Part shown: piece by piece, positions 8,906-18,080 of the stretch
How positions within the stretch are numbered: the stretch's first letter is position 1
How the letters are laid out: every line of letters begins with the position of its first letter
Assembly: GCF_001999905.1 (NCBI RefSeq)
Contig: NZ_CP019640.1
Location: 1,282,001-1,346,000, forward strand
Source of the DNA: Planococcus lenghuensis
GTDB lineage: Bacteria > Bacillota > Bacilli > Bacillales_A > Planococcaceae
DNA: 64,000 nt
Direction of reading: 5' to 3'
Made by a program: the position numbers and the translations under genes
The notes under the pieces: generated by a model
The model's input: the letters and a program-made list of their open reading frames with translations, nothing else
Databases searched by the model: none
Told to the model about the DNA's origin: nothing

Positions 8906-10018
8906 GTGATTTACCTTGATAACAGTGCAACGACAAAAGCGAGAGCGGAGGTGCTGGAGACGTTCGTATCGGCGAGTGAACAGTTCTACGCGAATCCCGC
9001 TTCACTTCATAAAATGGGAAATGCGGCGGAAGACCTGCTGGAGCAGGCCCGGCAGCAGGCTGCCCGGCTGCTCCATATGCAGCATGTAATTTTTACATCC
9101 GGCGGCACGGAGTCAAATAACCTGGCGATTGCCGGGACGGCACGCGCTCATTCACACCGGGGGCGGCATATCATTTCATCGGCCATCGAGCACCCTTCTG
9201 TGCTCAATACGCTGCAAGCGCTGGAGTTGGAAGGGTTTGAAGTGACGCTGCTGCCGGTCGACAGTGAAGGGCAAATCCGTTTACAGGACTTGCAGGATGC
9301 ATTGAGAAAAGATACGATTCTCGTTACGCTCATGCATGTCAATAACGAACTCGGCACCGTCTTACCGATCGAAGAAGTCGCCGGCATTCTGAAGCCGACC
9401 CGGACATTATTCCATGTGGACGCTGTGCAATCAGCCGGAAAGCTGCCGATTGATCCATCGGGCTTGCCGGATCTGCTGTCTGTTTCTGCCCATAAGTTTC
9501 ATGGTTTGAAAGGAAGCGGGGTCCTGGCGTATAATCAGGCGGACTTCCGGCCGGTGCTGCATGGCGGCGGCCAGGAGAGCGGGCGAAGAAGCGGAACGGT
9601 ATCCGTGCCGCATGCGGCGGCCTTTGCAAAAGCGCTTCGTCTGATGGAACCGAACCCCTTATGGCCGGAATGGAACCGCGAGTTACGGGCATTTTTCAGT
9701 AAGTACCCGGAAGTGAAAATCATTAGTCCCCGGACCGGTGCTCCGTATATTTTAACTGGAGCGATGCAGGGGATTAAAGGGGAAGTGCTGGTTTCAGCCC
9801 TGCAGCAGCAGTCGGTGATTGTTTCAACCTCGAGTGCCTGCTCGTCAAAGAATCTGCAGGCAAGCCATGTTATCGATGCGATCAGTCTGCCGCCCGCACT
9901 CAGAGATGGCGTATTCCGCATCAGCCTCGGAGCGATGACTGAATCTGCGGATATCGCGGCATTTAAACAAGCGTTTGATGCCGCTTACCGCGTAATAAAA
10001 GGAGAACAGACCCAATGA
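8906..10018 (+). CDS. nifZ: Cysteine desulfurase partner of ThiI (NifZ/IscS-like)
   Basis: A PLP enzyme that takes sulfur from cysteine as a persulfide and passes it to ThiI for 4-thiouridine in tRNA. Visible are FTSGGTESNN at about 63-72, the PLP lysine in SAHKFHGLKGSG near 200, and the mobile-loop catalytic cysteine in STSSACSSKN near 315-320. At 370 residues it is compact, like the dedicated B. subtilis NifZ. The GTG start (MIYLDNSATT) is chosen from the GGAGGCG ribosome binding site. An earlier ATG lies inside the ezrA terminator. It overlaps thiI by the ATGA junction, so translation is likely coupled. Confidence 0.93.
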   Translation: MIYLDNSATTKARAEVLETFVSASEQFYANPASLHKMGNAAEDLLEQARQQAARLLHMQHVIFTSGGTESNNLAIAGTARAHSHRGRHIISSAIEHPSVLNTLQALELEGFEVTLLPVDSEGQIRLQDLQDALRKDTILVTLMHVNNELGTVLPIEEVAGILKPTRTLFHVDAVQSAGKLPIDPSGLPDLLSVSAHKFHGLKGSGVLAYNQADFRPVLHGGGQESGRRSGTVSVPHAAAFAKALRLMEPNPLWPEWNRELRAFFSKYPEVKIISPRTGAPYILTGAMQGIKGEVLVSALQQQSVIVSTSSACSSKNLQASHVIDAISLPPALRDGVFRISLGAMTESADIAAFKQAFDAAYRVIKGEQTQ

Positions 10019-11217
10019 AAAAGTACCAGATCCTGATTCGATACGGAGAATTATCAACGAAGGGACGGAACCGGAATTTATTCATCCGGAAACTGCAGGC
10101 ACATGTCGGACGTGTGCTGAATGGCTTGGAGGATATCAGCATCCGCGCCGAGCGCGATCGGATGTTCGTCCATACGGACAGTGAATCCGCGATGCTGACA
10201 GCGAAAGAGCGGCTGCCGCGGGTATTCGGCATCCAGTCATTCAGCCCGGTCATTCAAGCGCCATTGGATATGGAAGGCATGAAAGAAACCGCAATCCGGC
10301 TGGTCGGCACTCTCGACCCTACCGGTAAAACGTTTAAGACGACAGTGAAGCGGTCGGATAAATCGTTCCCGCTGGAGACGAATGAACTGCAGCGGGAAGT
10401 TGGCGGTGCTGTTTTAAGCCGCTATGATGGACTGGCGGTCCAGATGAAAAAACCGGATATTGAACTCCGGATTGAAGTGCGGAAAGAAGCCGCGTATATG
10501 TCAGCGGAGATTATTCCGGGAGCAGGCGGGCTGCCGGCCGGTTCAAACGGCAAAGCGGTGCTGATGCTCTCAGGCGGTATCGATAGCCCGGTGGCCGCTT
10601 ATCAGATGCTTCGCCGCGGTGTGGAATTGGAACTCGTTCATTTTTTCAGCCCTCCATTCACAAACGAACGGGCAAAACAGAAAGTGCTGGATCTTGCTGA
10701 AGTACTGACGGAGACCGGTACGCCGATCAAACTGCACATCATTCCGTTTACGAAACTCCAACAGGAAGTGCATAAACAAGTGCCGGACAATGTAACCATG
10801 ACATCGACCCGGCGCATGATGCTGCGGATCGCAGACGAAGTCCGGGCTGCAGCAGGTGCCACTGCAATTGTCACAGGGGAAAGCCTTGGCCAGGTTGCAA
10901 GCCAGACATTAGAGAGTATGCAAGCGATCAATGCAGTCACGACGACGCCTGTACTTCGTCCGCTACTTACGCTGGATAAGCTGGAAATCATCGAACAGGC
11001 GAAAGCAATCGGTACATACGACATCTCCATCCGGCCATTTGAAGACTGCTGTACGATCTTTACACCAGCAAGTCCGAAAACAAAGCCGAAGCTCGAAAAA
11101 GTCGAGCGCTACGAGAGCTTTACGGATTTTGAAGAAATGATCCAGGAAGCTGTGAAGGAGCGGGAAATCTTGTCGTTCCCGCGCGAGAAAGTAAAACAGT
11201 TTGCAGACTTATTATAA
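10015..11217 (+). CDS. thiI: tRNA 4-thiouridine synthase ThiI
   Basis: Adenylates U8 of tRNA and transfers sulfur to it. In order: an N-terminal ferredoxin-like domain, a THUMP RNA-binding domain (about residues 60-165), and the PP-loop ATP pyrophosphatase domain with MLSGGIDSPVA near residue 185. FEDCCTIFTP near the C-terminus holds a cysteine pair. At 400 residues it lacks the C-terminal rhodanese domain of E. coli ThiI, as in Bacillus, which is why the adjacent NifZ is expected to supply sulfur directly. Confidence 0.96.
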   Translation: MKKYQILIRYGELSTKGRNRNLFIRKLQAHVGRVLNGLEDISIRAERDRMFVHTDSESAMLTAKERLPRVFGIQSFSPVIQAPLDMEGMKETAIRLVGTLDPTGKTFKTTVKRSDKSFPLETNELQREVGGAVLSRYDGLAVQMKKPDIELRIEVRKEAAYMSAEIIPGAGGLPAGSNGKAVLMLSGGIDSPVAAYQMLRRGVELELVHFFSPPFTNERAKQKVLDLAEVLTETGTPIKLHIIPFTKLQQEVHKQVPDNVTMTSTRRMMLRIADEVRAAAGATAIVTGESLGQVASQTLESMQAINAVTTTPVLRPLLTLDKLEIIEQAKAIGTYDISIRPFEDCCTIFTPASPKTKPKLEKVERYESFTDFEEMIQEAVKEREILSFPREKVKQFADLL

Positions 11218-11221
11218 ACAG

Positions 11222-11255
11222 AGGGCCGCTGAATCATGAGCGGCCTTTTCTTTAT
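11222..11255 (+). terminator. Terminator of nifZ-thiI
   Basis: GGCCGCT/AGCGGCC stem with an 8 nt loop and a T-rich tail. Confidence 0.85.
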
Positions 11256-11265
11256 TTTAAACGTT

Positions 11266-11293
11266 TTGAAAAATGAGTTTTTAACGGTATAAT
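11266..11293 (+). promoter_or_regulatory. Promoter of the acyl-CoA synthetase gene
   Basis: TTGAAA, a 16 bp spacer and TATAAT, ending 38 nt before the start codon. Confidence 0.7.
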
Positions 11294-11331
11294 AATCTTG
11301 TACATAAGAACCAGTAAACAGGAGGGCTCAC

Positions 11332-12906
11332 ATGCTGAAACGGGAAGAATTATTAGCACCAAGCGAGTATAATTTGGTAAGCGAATTCGAGAAGTATGCA
11401 AAAGATGAGGGTAAGACGGCGCTTATTTGGGAGAATGCGGAAGGTGACTCCCAAGAAGTGACTTACAGCGACTTGATGAAGCGGGCCAATAGAGCTGCGA
11501 ACAGTTTCCAGGACGCCGGTCTGGAAAAGGGAGATATTGTGCTGATTATGGTACCGCGACTGATTGAGGCATACGTTTGTTATATCGGCGCCTTGAAAGC
11601 AGGACTGATCGTCATTCCAAGTTCAGAGATGCTGCGTCCGAAAGACATTTCGTACCGGCTGACACACAGCGAAGCGAAAGCGGTTATTGCCTATGAACCT
11701 TTCATCGATCAGTTTTCAGGGGTCGCTGAAATGGAAGGGGTTACAAAGCTGGTGATCGGGCAGGCTGAGGGCTGGACATCCTTGACTGATAAGATGGAAC
11801 AAGCACCGGATGTATTCGGCGATGTGGGCACGCGGAGTGATGATATGGCATTTCTGTCCTATACATCTGGCACGACGGGAAATCCGAAAGGGGTCGTGCA
11901 CACGCATGGCTGGGCGTATGCACATTTGCGGACGACTGCCGAGCACTGGCTTGGGATAAATGAAAATGATATCGTCTGGGCGACAGCGGGACCCGGCTGG
12001 GCGAAATGGATTTGGAGTCCATTCCTCGCGGTTCTTGGCAGTGGCGCTATCGGATACGTTTTTAATGGCAAATTCGACCCTGCTGTTTATCTGCAGAAGC
12101 TTGAATACCGGAAAGTGAATGTCCTTTGCTGTACGCCGACCGAATACCGGCTGATGGCGAAGGAAAAGAATTTGGATTCGTATGATCTCAGTTCATTGAA
12201 GAGTGCCGTGTCAGCGGGTGAACCGCTGAACCGGGAAGTGATCGACACGTTCCGGTCGAAATTTGATCTGGAAGTGCGGGATGGCTATGGGCAGACGGAA
12301 AACACCTTGCTTGTCGGCACAATGCAGGGAATGGAAGCGCGACCGGGATCAATGGGGAAACCGACACCGGGCAACCGCGTGGAAATCGTCAACGAATTCG
12401 GGCAGCCTGCAGATGACGGGGAAGTCGGCGATATCGCTGTACATGTGAGCACGCCGGCGCTCTTTAGGGAGTATTACAAGGATTCAGAACGCACAAGCAT
12501 GCAGTTCCGCGGAGAGTACTACATTACCGGCGATAAGGCTGTACGGGATGGTGACGGCTATTTCTGGTTTGAAGGCCGGGGGGATGACATCATTATTTCA
12601 GCGGGCTATACGATCGGGCCGTTTGAAGTGGAGGATGCGCTTGTAAAGCATCCGAGCGTGAAGGAATGTGCAGTTGTCGGATCACCGGACGAAATCCGGG
12701 GCACGATTGTTAAAGCCTTTATCGTACTTGTGGAAGGCGCAGAAGGGAATGAACAGCTGACCCAGGAACTGCAGGAGCACGTAAAAGAATTAACGGCTCC
12801 GTATAAGTATCCGCGGAAAATCCAGTACATCGATGAACTGCCGAAAACGGCGTCCGGGAAAATCCGCCGGATCGAGCTGCGTAAGAGCGAACAGGAACGC
12901 AAATAA
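11332..12906 (+). CDS. mbcS: Acyl-CoA synthetase (MbcS/YtcI type)
   Basis: An AMP-forming acid:CoA ligase of the ANL superfamily. The P-loop motif YTSGTTGNPKG lies near residue 180, the adenylate-binding DGYGQTENT near 320, the hinge segment FEGRGDDIIISAGY near 415, and the C-terminal catalytic lysine in PKTASGKIRR near 510. The length of 524 residues fits medium- or branched-chain acyl-CoA synthetases rather than the longer acetyl-CoA synthetase. The place next to thiI is that of B. subtilis ytcI. The substrate (medium or branched-chain acids) is by analogy. The ATG follows CAGGAGGGCTCAC. Confidence 0.8.
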   Translation: MLKREELLAPSEYNLVSEFEKYAKDEGKTALIWENAEGDSQEVTYSDLMKRANRAANSFQDAGLEKGDIVLIMVPRLIEAYVCYIGALKAGLIVIPSSEMLRPKDISYRLTHSEAKAVIAYEPFIDQFSGVAEMEGVTKLVIGQAEGWTSLTDKMEQAPDVFGDVGTRSDDMAFLSYTSGTTGNPKGVVHTHGWAYAHLRTTAEHWLGINENDIVWATAGPGWAKWIWSPFLAVLGSGAIGYVFNGKFDPAVYLQKLEYRKVNVLCCTPTEYRLMAKEKNLDSYDLSSLKSAVSAGEPLNREVIDTFRSKFDLEVRDGYGQTENTLLVGTMQGMEARPGSMGKPTPGNRVEIVNEFGQPADDGEVGDIAVHVSTPALFREYYKDSERTSMQFRGEYYITGDKAVRDGDGYFWFEGRGDDIIISAGYTIGPFEVEDALVKHPSVKECAVVGSPDEIRGTIVKAFIVLVEGAEGNEQLTQELQEHVKELTAPYKYPRKIQYIDELPKTASGKIRRIELRKSEQERK

Positions 12907-12917
12907 CCGTACAGACA

Positions 12918-12946
12918 GGGCCTGCTGAACAAGCAGGCTTTTTTGT
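12918..12946 (+). terminator. Terminator of mbcS
   Basis: GCCTGCT/AGCAGGC stem, 5 nt loop and a T-run. Confidence 0.85.
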
Positions 12947-13025
12947 TTGGGGAAAGGATAACATGGCAAAATGTTCGTTGAATCAAGTGAGATATTGAAA
13001 TCAAGGTTGCTCATTCAGAGTTATG

Positions 13026-13130
13026 GCATAGAAATTGAAACTAAAGCGTAGAAATTAAAGCGTAGAAATTAAAATTAAAGTGTACAAATTCGATTTATAG
13101 CGCAGGAATCAAAGTTGAAACTCAGAAACC
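13026..13130. repeat. Short-core array 1 (20 bp period)
   Basis: Cores resembling GCGTAGAAATT begin at 13026, 13046, 13060, 13080, 13100 and 13120. The spacing is 20 bp except for one step of 14. The stretch is A-rich and non-coding and fills the gap between mbcS and rarD. Confidence 0.65.
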
Positions 13131-13215
13131 CGCAGGCCGGAACCCATTTACAACTCCAGACTCGAGTTCTATAATGAAGCATATGTTTCGGGTTGCAAAA
13201 TAACGATAGAGAGAG

Positions 13216-14133
13216 ATGAAGCGCTTTATGACCGAGGAAAAAAAAGGCGTCATATATGCGACGCTGACTTATATGATGTGGGGGATACTCCCGATTTACT
13301 GGAAGCTGCTCGATCACGTAGGCAGCGGGGAAATTCTGACCGGACGGGTATTCTGGTCGTTCTGGTTCACCCTGCTGCTCGTGCTGCTGCTTGGAATGGG
13401 AAAGAAATTCGCATCAGATTTAAAAGGTCTTCTGAAATCGAAAAAAGACTTCTTTTCATTATTAGCGGCTTCGTATTTGATTTCACTGAACTGGTTTTTG
13501 TTTATATGGGCGGTTACGAACGATCACCTGGTCGAGACCAGTCTCGGCTATTACATCAATCCGCTCGTGTCGGTGCTCCTTGGCGTTTTCTTTTTGAAGG
13601 AAAGGCTCATGCCGGCGCAGAGAGTGGCATTCGTACTGGCGGCAATCGGTGTCACGATTCTGACAGTCTCATATGGGCAGTTTCCGTGGCTTGCTTTCCT
13701 GCTGGCATTCAGTTTCGGTTTCTATGGACTCATAAAAAAGACAATCCGTCTGAACGCTTTGCGCGGGCTGGCGCTGGAGACGATGTTCGTGCTGCCGGTC
13801 GCTATCGGCTATTACGTGTTCCTGTTCGCGACAGGCCGGGCTGAATTTTTGAATGTCGGTTTGGAGACCGATGTTTTGATCATGCTGTCAGGTGCTGCCA
13901 CGGCGCTGCCGCTGGTGTTATTCGCAATGGGAGCGCAGCGGATTCCATTGTATTTGATCGGTTTTCTGCAGTACATCGCACCGACTTCAATGCTTATACT
14001 CGGGGTATTCGTCTACGGAGAATCATTCGGATCAACGGATTTACTATCCTTCACGCTGATTTGGACAGCGCTCGTGCTGTTCACGTTATCGAAGGTGATG
14101 AATATGAAAGTTGTCAAAAAGGAGCAGGCGTGA
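13216..14133 (+). CDS. rarD: RarD-type EamA family transporter
   Basis: A polytopic inner-membrane protein of the drug/metabolite transporter superfamily, with about ten membrane helices in two EamA halves. KKGVIYATLTYMMWGILPIYWKLL at the N-terminus (residues about 6-28) and WFLFIWAVTNDHLVETSLGYYINPL near 96-120 are strongly RarD-like. The length of 305 is typical. The transported substrate is not established, and the family name comes from chloramphenicol sensitivity. Starts at 13216 and 13228 (MTEEKKG) are both possible because the ribosome binding site is weak (GAGAGAG). The gene has no operon partner. Confidence 0.88.
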   Translation: MKRFMTEEKKGVIYATLTYMMWGILPIYWKLLDHVGSGEILTGRVFWSFWFTLLLVLLLGMGKKFASDLKGLLKSKKDFFSLLAASYLISLNWFLFIWAVTNDHLVETSLGYYINPLVSVLLGVFFLKERLMPAQRVAFVLAAIGVTILTVSYGQFPWLAFLLAFSFGFYGLIKKTIRLNALRGLALETMFVLPVAIGYYVFLFATGRAEFLNVGLETDVLIMLSGAATALPLVLFAMGAQRIPLYLIGFLQYIAPTSMLILGVFVYGESFGSTDLLSFTLIWTALVLFTLSKVMNMKVVKKEQA

Positions 14134-14149
14134 GTGCCTGCTCCTTTTG
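14117..14149. terminator. Bidirectional terminator overlapping the rarD stop
   Basis: AAAAAGGAGCAGGC pairs with GCCTGCTCCTTTT. The upstream arm is formed by the last codons of rarD, and the structure also serves nadK from the other side. Confidence 0.85.
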
Positions 14150-14155
14150 TTGTCT

Positions 14156-14956
14156 TTATAAAAATGTGCGTCTCACTTTATGCCAGAACGAATTATCTTT
14201 CAGTTTTACTGTCTTTACGACCCGGTCGCTTAAGCCGATTGTCACAAGGTCGACATGCTGCACGCTGAGCGCTTCATTGTCCATACCCATTGTCGGATAA
14301 TCGTTGCCGAATTCCGCCAGTTTCAGCTGAAGTTTCCGATTGCCGCTCAAAATGAAAGATGATCCAAGTGTCCGGTATTGGTTGCTGTTGACGGAAGCAA
14401 GCTCAGTTACCTGGAAACAAGGCAGAAGAGGATCGACAACCGAACCGTTGACTGACTTATTATAAGCGGTTGATCCGGTCGGTGTCGCCATGATCATGCC
14501 ATCACCGCGGAACGTTTCAAAATGGGATCCGTCGATCGCAACGTCCATCACAATTGTTTTAATGATGTTCGAACGGATGCTGAATTCGTTCAGACAATAG
14601 AAAGCCGGATTTTCGTCCACGGTTACTTCGATGACCGGATAGCGCCGCACTTCGATCTGAGATGACTGAACCGCTTCGATCATCGTGTGAAGATCGTGGT
14701 AATGAAAATCACAGTACATGTTCAGCAAGCCGGTCGTGGAGATGCCTGCGTATAAACAATCCTGCCGGAAGCCGGTTTTGCGGACTGCCTGAAGAAACGT
14801 GCCATCTGCGCCGAGACTGACAATGATGGATGCATCCTCATGCCGTTCAACTGGCGTAAAGCCATACCGGCGGATTGTCTCGATTAATATGTCCTTTTTT
14901 TCAAGCGTATCAGAATCGTTTTTGGAATAAATGAAAATGTTCTTTCGATCTGCCAA
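14156..14956 (-). CDS. nadK: NAD kinase
   Basis: Phosphorylates NAD to NADP. Diagnostic segments are SLGADGTFLQAVR (the GGDG-type motif in its GADG variant), the second motif FRGDGMIMATPTGSTAYN, and the C-terminal strand-rich domain. The protein is the YtdI type, and the locus matches B. subtilis ytdI beside ytcI. I chose the TTG start (M)ADRKNIFIYSKND because AGAGGG lies 6 nt upstream. The ATG codons further upstream have no ribosome binding site and would add an atypical tail. The resulting 266 residues fit the family. It converges on rarD. Confidence 0.92.
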   Translation of the reverse strand: MADRKNIFIYSKNDSDTLEKKDILIETIRRYGFTPVERHEDASIIVSLGADGTFLQAVRKTGFRQDCLYAGISTTGLLNMYCDFHYHDLHTMIEAVQSSQIEVRRYPVIEVTVDENPAFYCLNEFSIRSNIIKTIVMDVAIDGSHFETFRGDGMIMATPTGSTAYNKSVNGSVVDPLLPCFQVTELASVNSNQYRTLGSSFILSGNRKLQLKLAEFGNDYPTMGMDNEALSVQHVDLVTIGLSDRVVKTVKLKDNSFWHKVRRTFL

Positions 14957-15149
14957 ATTAAACCCTCTTTTCATCACGTTTATGTCCATTCTAACAGGTT
15001 TGATCGGGTTTCTCCTGAAAAGCGCGACCTCTTCTGTATTACAGGCCTGATTCTAGGCGATATGACCGGACAAGGTCTCTTCACTGTACGAGGGGCGGCA
15101 GTTGCGCAATACAGCCGCTGTCTAGTAACATAAACTGAGACTAACTGAC

Positions 15150-15178
15150 GGAAACCCACTCAGGAGAGTGGGTTTCCT
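15150..15178 (+). terminator. Hairpin just upstream of ytxK
   Basis: An 11 bp perfect stem, GGAAACCCACT/AGTGGGTTTCC, is followed by a short T-rich stretch. It has the form of an intrinsic terminator but no gene precedes it on this strand. It may be the surviving terminator of a lost gene or an attenuator. Confidence 0.6.
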
Positions 15179-15186
15179 TATTGGGG

Positions 15187-16119
15187 ATGAGAGATATGAA
15201 TTCACAGACAGAAAACGTATTTTATTTCCTGGACAAAGAGACGGGCATCATCAGTGAGAGGGAAGATCTGGTGTATCTGGAGAGCCTTCAGCTGGTATTG
15301 GAGAATTGGCTGGACGGCGAGATCCGTCTTTCTGAGCCGGCAGCCAAGGAAGATATCCGGAAAGCGATCCAATTGGCTGTACTGAAAGGCATGAAAGAGC
15401 ACGTGCAGCCGCATCATCAGATGACGCCGGATTCACTTGGGCTTCTCATCAGCTACTTCGCTGAGCTGTTCATGAAAAAAGAGGTGTTCACAATTCTGGA
15501 TCCAGCGGCAGGCACCGGTAATCTGCTGCTGACAGTCATGAATTATCTGGACGGCCGCACATCCGGTACAGCGGTGGAAATCGATGACCTCCTCATCCGG
15601 ATCGCAGCCGCTTCAGCGGAATTGACCGAACAGCCAGTGACATTTTACCGGCAGGATGCATTGAGCCCGCTGCTGATCGATCCGGCGGACGCGGTTATCG
15701 CAGACTTACCTATCGGATACTATCCGGACACGGAAACCGCTTCGGGGTATGAACTGAAGTCAGACGATGACATGTCTTATGCGCATCATTTGTTCATCGA
15801 GCAGGCCATCCGCCATACAAAAGAAGGCGGTTATCTGTTCCTTGTCATTCCGCAGTCGTTATTTGAATCTCCGGAAGCGCCGAAACTTCATGCATTTTTG
15901 AAAAACACGGTGCATATCCAGGCGGTCATGGAATTGCCGGAGATAATGGTGAAAAATTCCGCATTCGCCAAGAGCGTGCTGATCCTTCAGAAACAGCAGG
16001 AAGAACTTCGGGCACCGGGTGAAGTGCTGCTTGCCAGGGTGCCGAATCTGTCCAATAAAACAGCCATGGTTCGCTTTTTTACTGAAGTGGACAACTGGTT
16101 CAAAGAAAGCAAGCAGTGA
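15187..16119 (+). CDS. ytxK: Class I SAM-dependent methyltransferase-like protein YtxK
   Basis: Resembles the N6-adenine DNA methylase domain without a restriction partner. The SAM-binding motif ILDPAAGTGNLL is at about residues 103-114. The position of the catalytic NPPY motif reads ADLPIGYYP (about 175-183), a form that departs from NPPY. Activity is therefore uncertain, and a role in small-molecule or protein methylation is as possible as DNA. It sits directly before ackA, as in B. subtilis. Start choice between ATG 15187 and ATG 15196 is open, since GGGGATGAGAG can serve either. Confidence 0.8.
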   Translation: MRDMNSQTENVFYFLDKETGIISEREDLVYLESLQLVLENWLDGEIRLSEPAAKEDIRKAIQLAVLKGMKEHVQPHHQMTPDSLGLLISYFAELFMKKEVFTILDPAAGTGNLLLTVMNYLDGRTSGTAVEIDDLLIRIAAASAELTEQPVTFYRQDALSPLLIDPADAVIADLPIGYYPDTETASGYELKSDDDMSYAHHLFIEQAIRHTKEGGYLFLVIPQSLFESPEAPKLHAFLKNTVHIQAVMELPEIMVKNSAFAKSVLILQKQQEELRAPGEVLLARVPNLSNKTAMVRFFTEVDNWFKESKQ

Positions 16120-16179
16120 TAGTTGTGCTGCTGTGCACAGCTCAATACGATTAAGAAAAGAAGATAAAGGAGTTTTTTT

Positions 16180-17370
16180 ATGCCGAAAATACTGGCAGTT
16201 AACGCAGGCAGTTCATCTCTTAAGTTCCAGCTGCTGCAGATGCCTGAAGAAACAGTGATCTCAAAGGGGATTGTGGAGCGGATCGGATTCACAGAGCCTG
16301 TCTTTACGCTTGAAGTCAGAGGAGAAAAACATAAGCTGAACGAGCCGGTCACTGATCATCAGGATGCTGTCCGCATTTTATTGGAACAGCTTGTAGAAAA
16401 GGGAGCCGTGGAACAGCTTGCAGATATCGACGGAGTCGGCCATCGGGTTGTGCATGGCGGCGAGCGCTACAGTGATTCCGTTGCAATCGGAGATGAGGAA
16501 GTCCGCAGTTTTGAAGAGCTGTCTGAACTTGCGCCTCTTCACAACCCGGCGAATGTAACAGGAATTCAGGCCTTCCGCAAAACGCTACCGGACGTGCCGG
16601 AAGTTGCCGTTTTCGATACAGCTTTTCACCAGACGATGCCGGAAAGCTCCTATCTGTATTCCCTGCCGTATTCTTATTATAAGGAGTATGGCATCCGGAA
16701 GTACGGATTCCACGGCACCTCGCATAAGTTCGTAGCCCAGCGTGCGGCTGAATTGATGAACCGGCCGCTCAATACGCTTCGGATCATTTCTTGTCATTTA
16801 GGGAACGGGGCAAGCATTGCAGCAATCGACAGAGGGAAATCCATTGATACGTCAATGGGCTTCACACCACTTGCCGGTGTGACGATGGGGACCCGGTCCG
16901 GCAACCTCGATCCGGCCCTTATTCCGTTCATTATGGAAAAAACCGGGAAAACAGCGGAGGAAGTGCTCGATGTTCTGAATAAAGAATCGGGCATGCTCGG
17001 GGTATCCGGATTTTCAAGCGATCTCCGGGATATCGAGACGGAAGCGGCAAAAGGCAATGAACGCGCCATACTGGCCCTTGATGTATTCGCCAGCCGGATC
17101 CATAAGTATATCGGGTCGTATGCTGCACGCATGAATGGCGTGGACGCAATCTTATTTACTGCCGGAATCGGGGAGAACAGCCCGATCATCCGCCAGCGGG
17201 TGCTGAACGGACTGCAGTTCATGGGCGTCTATGCCGATGAAGAGCTGAATAACATCCGCGGAAAAGAAACGTTTATCAGCCATCCGCATTCACCGGTTAA
17301 AATCATCGTCATTCCAACGAATGAAGAAGTGATGATCGCCCGGGATGTTATCCGGGTGGCCGGAATTTAA
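16180..17370 (+). CDS. ackA: Acetate kinase
   Basis: Interconverts acetyl phosphate plus ADP and acetate plus ATP, the last step of overflow acetate production. Seen are the first signature [14 protein letters not shown] at the N-terminus, the second signature [14 protein letters not shown] near residue 180, the nucleotide segment [14 protein letters not shown] near 205, and TAGIGENSP near 325. The length of 396 residues is standard. The ATG follows AAAGGAG with a 7 nt spacer. No cre box was recognised upstream, unlike the activated B. subtilis gene. Confidence 0.98.
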   Translation: MPKILAVNAGSSSLKFQLLQMPEETVISKGIVERIGFTEPVFTLEVRGEKHKLNEPVTDHQDAVRILLEQLVEKGAVEQLADIDGVGHRVVHGGERYSDSVAIGDEEVRSFEELSELAPLHNPANVTGIQAFRKTLPDVPEVAVFDTAFHQTMPESSYLYSLPYSYYKEYGIRKYGFHGTSHKFVAQRAAELMNRPLNTLRIISCHLGNGASIAAIDRGKSIDTSMGFTPLAGVTMGTRSGNLDPALIPFIMEKTGKTAEEVLDVLNKESGMLGVSGFSSDLRDIETEAAKGNERAILALDVFASRIHKYIGSYAARMNGVDAILFTAGIGENSPIIRQRVLNGLQFMGVYADEELNNIRGKETFISHPHSPVKIIVIPTNEEVMIARDVIRVAGI

Positions 17371-17385
17371 CTTCAGGGATAAAAA

Positions 17386-17414
17386 GAAAACCGGCAGCTC
17401 CGCTGCCGGTTTTG
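17386..17414. terminator. Bidirectional terminator between ackA and the universal stress protein gene
   Basis: AACCGGCAGC/GCTGCCGGTT stem with A- and T-runs at either side. Confidence 0.9.
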
Positions 17415-17876
17415 TCATGCATTCACTTCCGCGTGTTCTTCCGTCCGGACAACAAGGACATCACACCGGCTTGCGCGCACAATCTGTTCGGACACGCTGC
17501 CGATCAAAAAACGTTCTATCGCGTTCAGACCGGTAGCGCCGCAGACGATGAGATCCGCTTCCACTTTCGGTGCGATTTCGCGTGGGATCACTGTTTTCGG
17601 TGAACCGTAAGCGACCAGAATATTTACATCAGTGACACCGGCGGCTTCCGCTTCTTTTTTATATCCACCGAGAAGCCCGTCCGCAAACTTTTCAGCCCGT
17701 TCGGCGATTGAACGGTCATACGCTTCTATTGCTGCAAATGACCGCGTATCAATGATATTGACAAGATTCAGCGTCGCGTTGTTTCGTTTAGCAATCCCGA
17801 CAGATTTCTTGAAGGCCCATTCCGCTTCTTTCGATCCGTCAACAGCAACCAGAACATGTTTATAAGGCAATGTCAT
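17415..17876 (-). CDS. Universal stress protein (UspA family)
   Basis: A small cytoplasmic alpha/beta protein of 153 residues. The N-terminal HVLVAVDGSKEAEWAF and the ATP-binding pattern GATGLNAIERFLIGSVSEQI (G-x2-G-x9-GS) near residues 114-133 place it in the ATP-binding branch of the family. The ATG has AAGGAGGGACTAAAATC in front. Its place between ackA and ald matches the arrangement I recall in staphylococci. The precise role is not known for most members. Confidence 0.92.
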   Translation of the reverse strand: MTLPYKHVLVAVDGSKEAEWAFKKSVGIAKRNNATLNLVNIIDTRSFAAIEAYDRSIAERAEKFADGLLGGYKKEAEAAGVTDVNILVAYGSPKTVIPREIAPKVEADLIVCGATGLNAIERFLIGSVSEQIVRASRCDVLVVRTEEHAEVNA

Positions 17877-18080
17877 GATTTTAGTCCCTCCTTAAATCTT
17901 ATACTGTTTAATTTCGGCAGCGGGATTGGTTATTCCTGCTGTCAGAAAGTAAAAAACATGATTCAGCTGGATAAATTGTATGAAAGAATAGCGTATAAGC
18001 GGAGGATATCTGATAGAATGGATGTGGTTTGGTATTACTTTTTCACATATACATAAATCAGATTATGGGAGGTTTCGCAC

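Noticed and set aside
13203-13217. cre-like GAAGCGCTTTAT at the rarD start
   Set aside because: One base short of the TGNAANCG spacing, so it does not fit the consensus.
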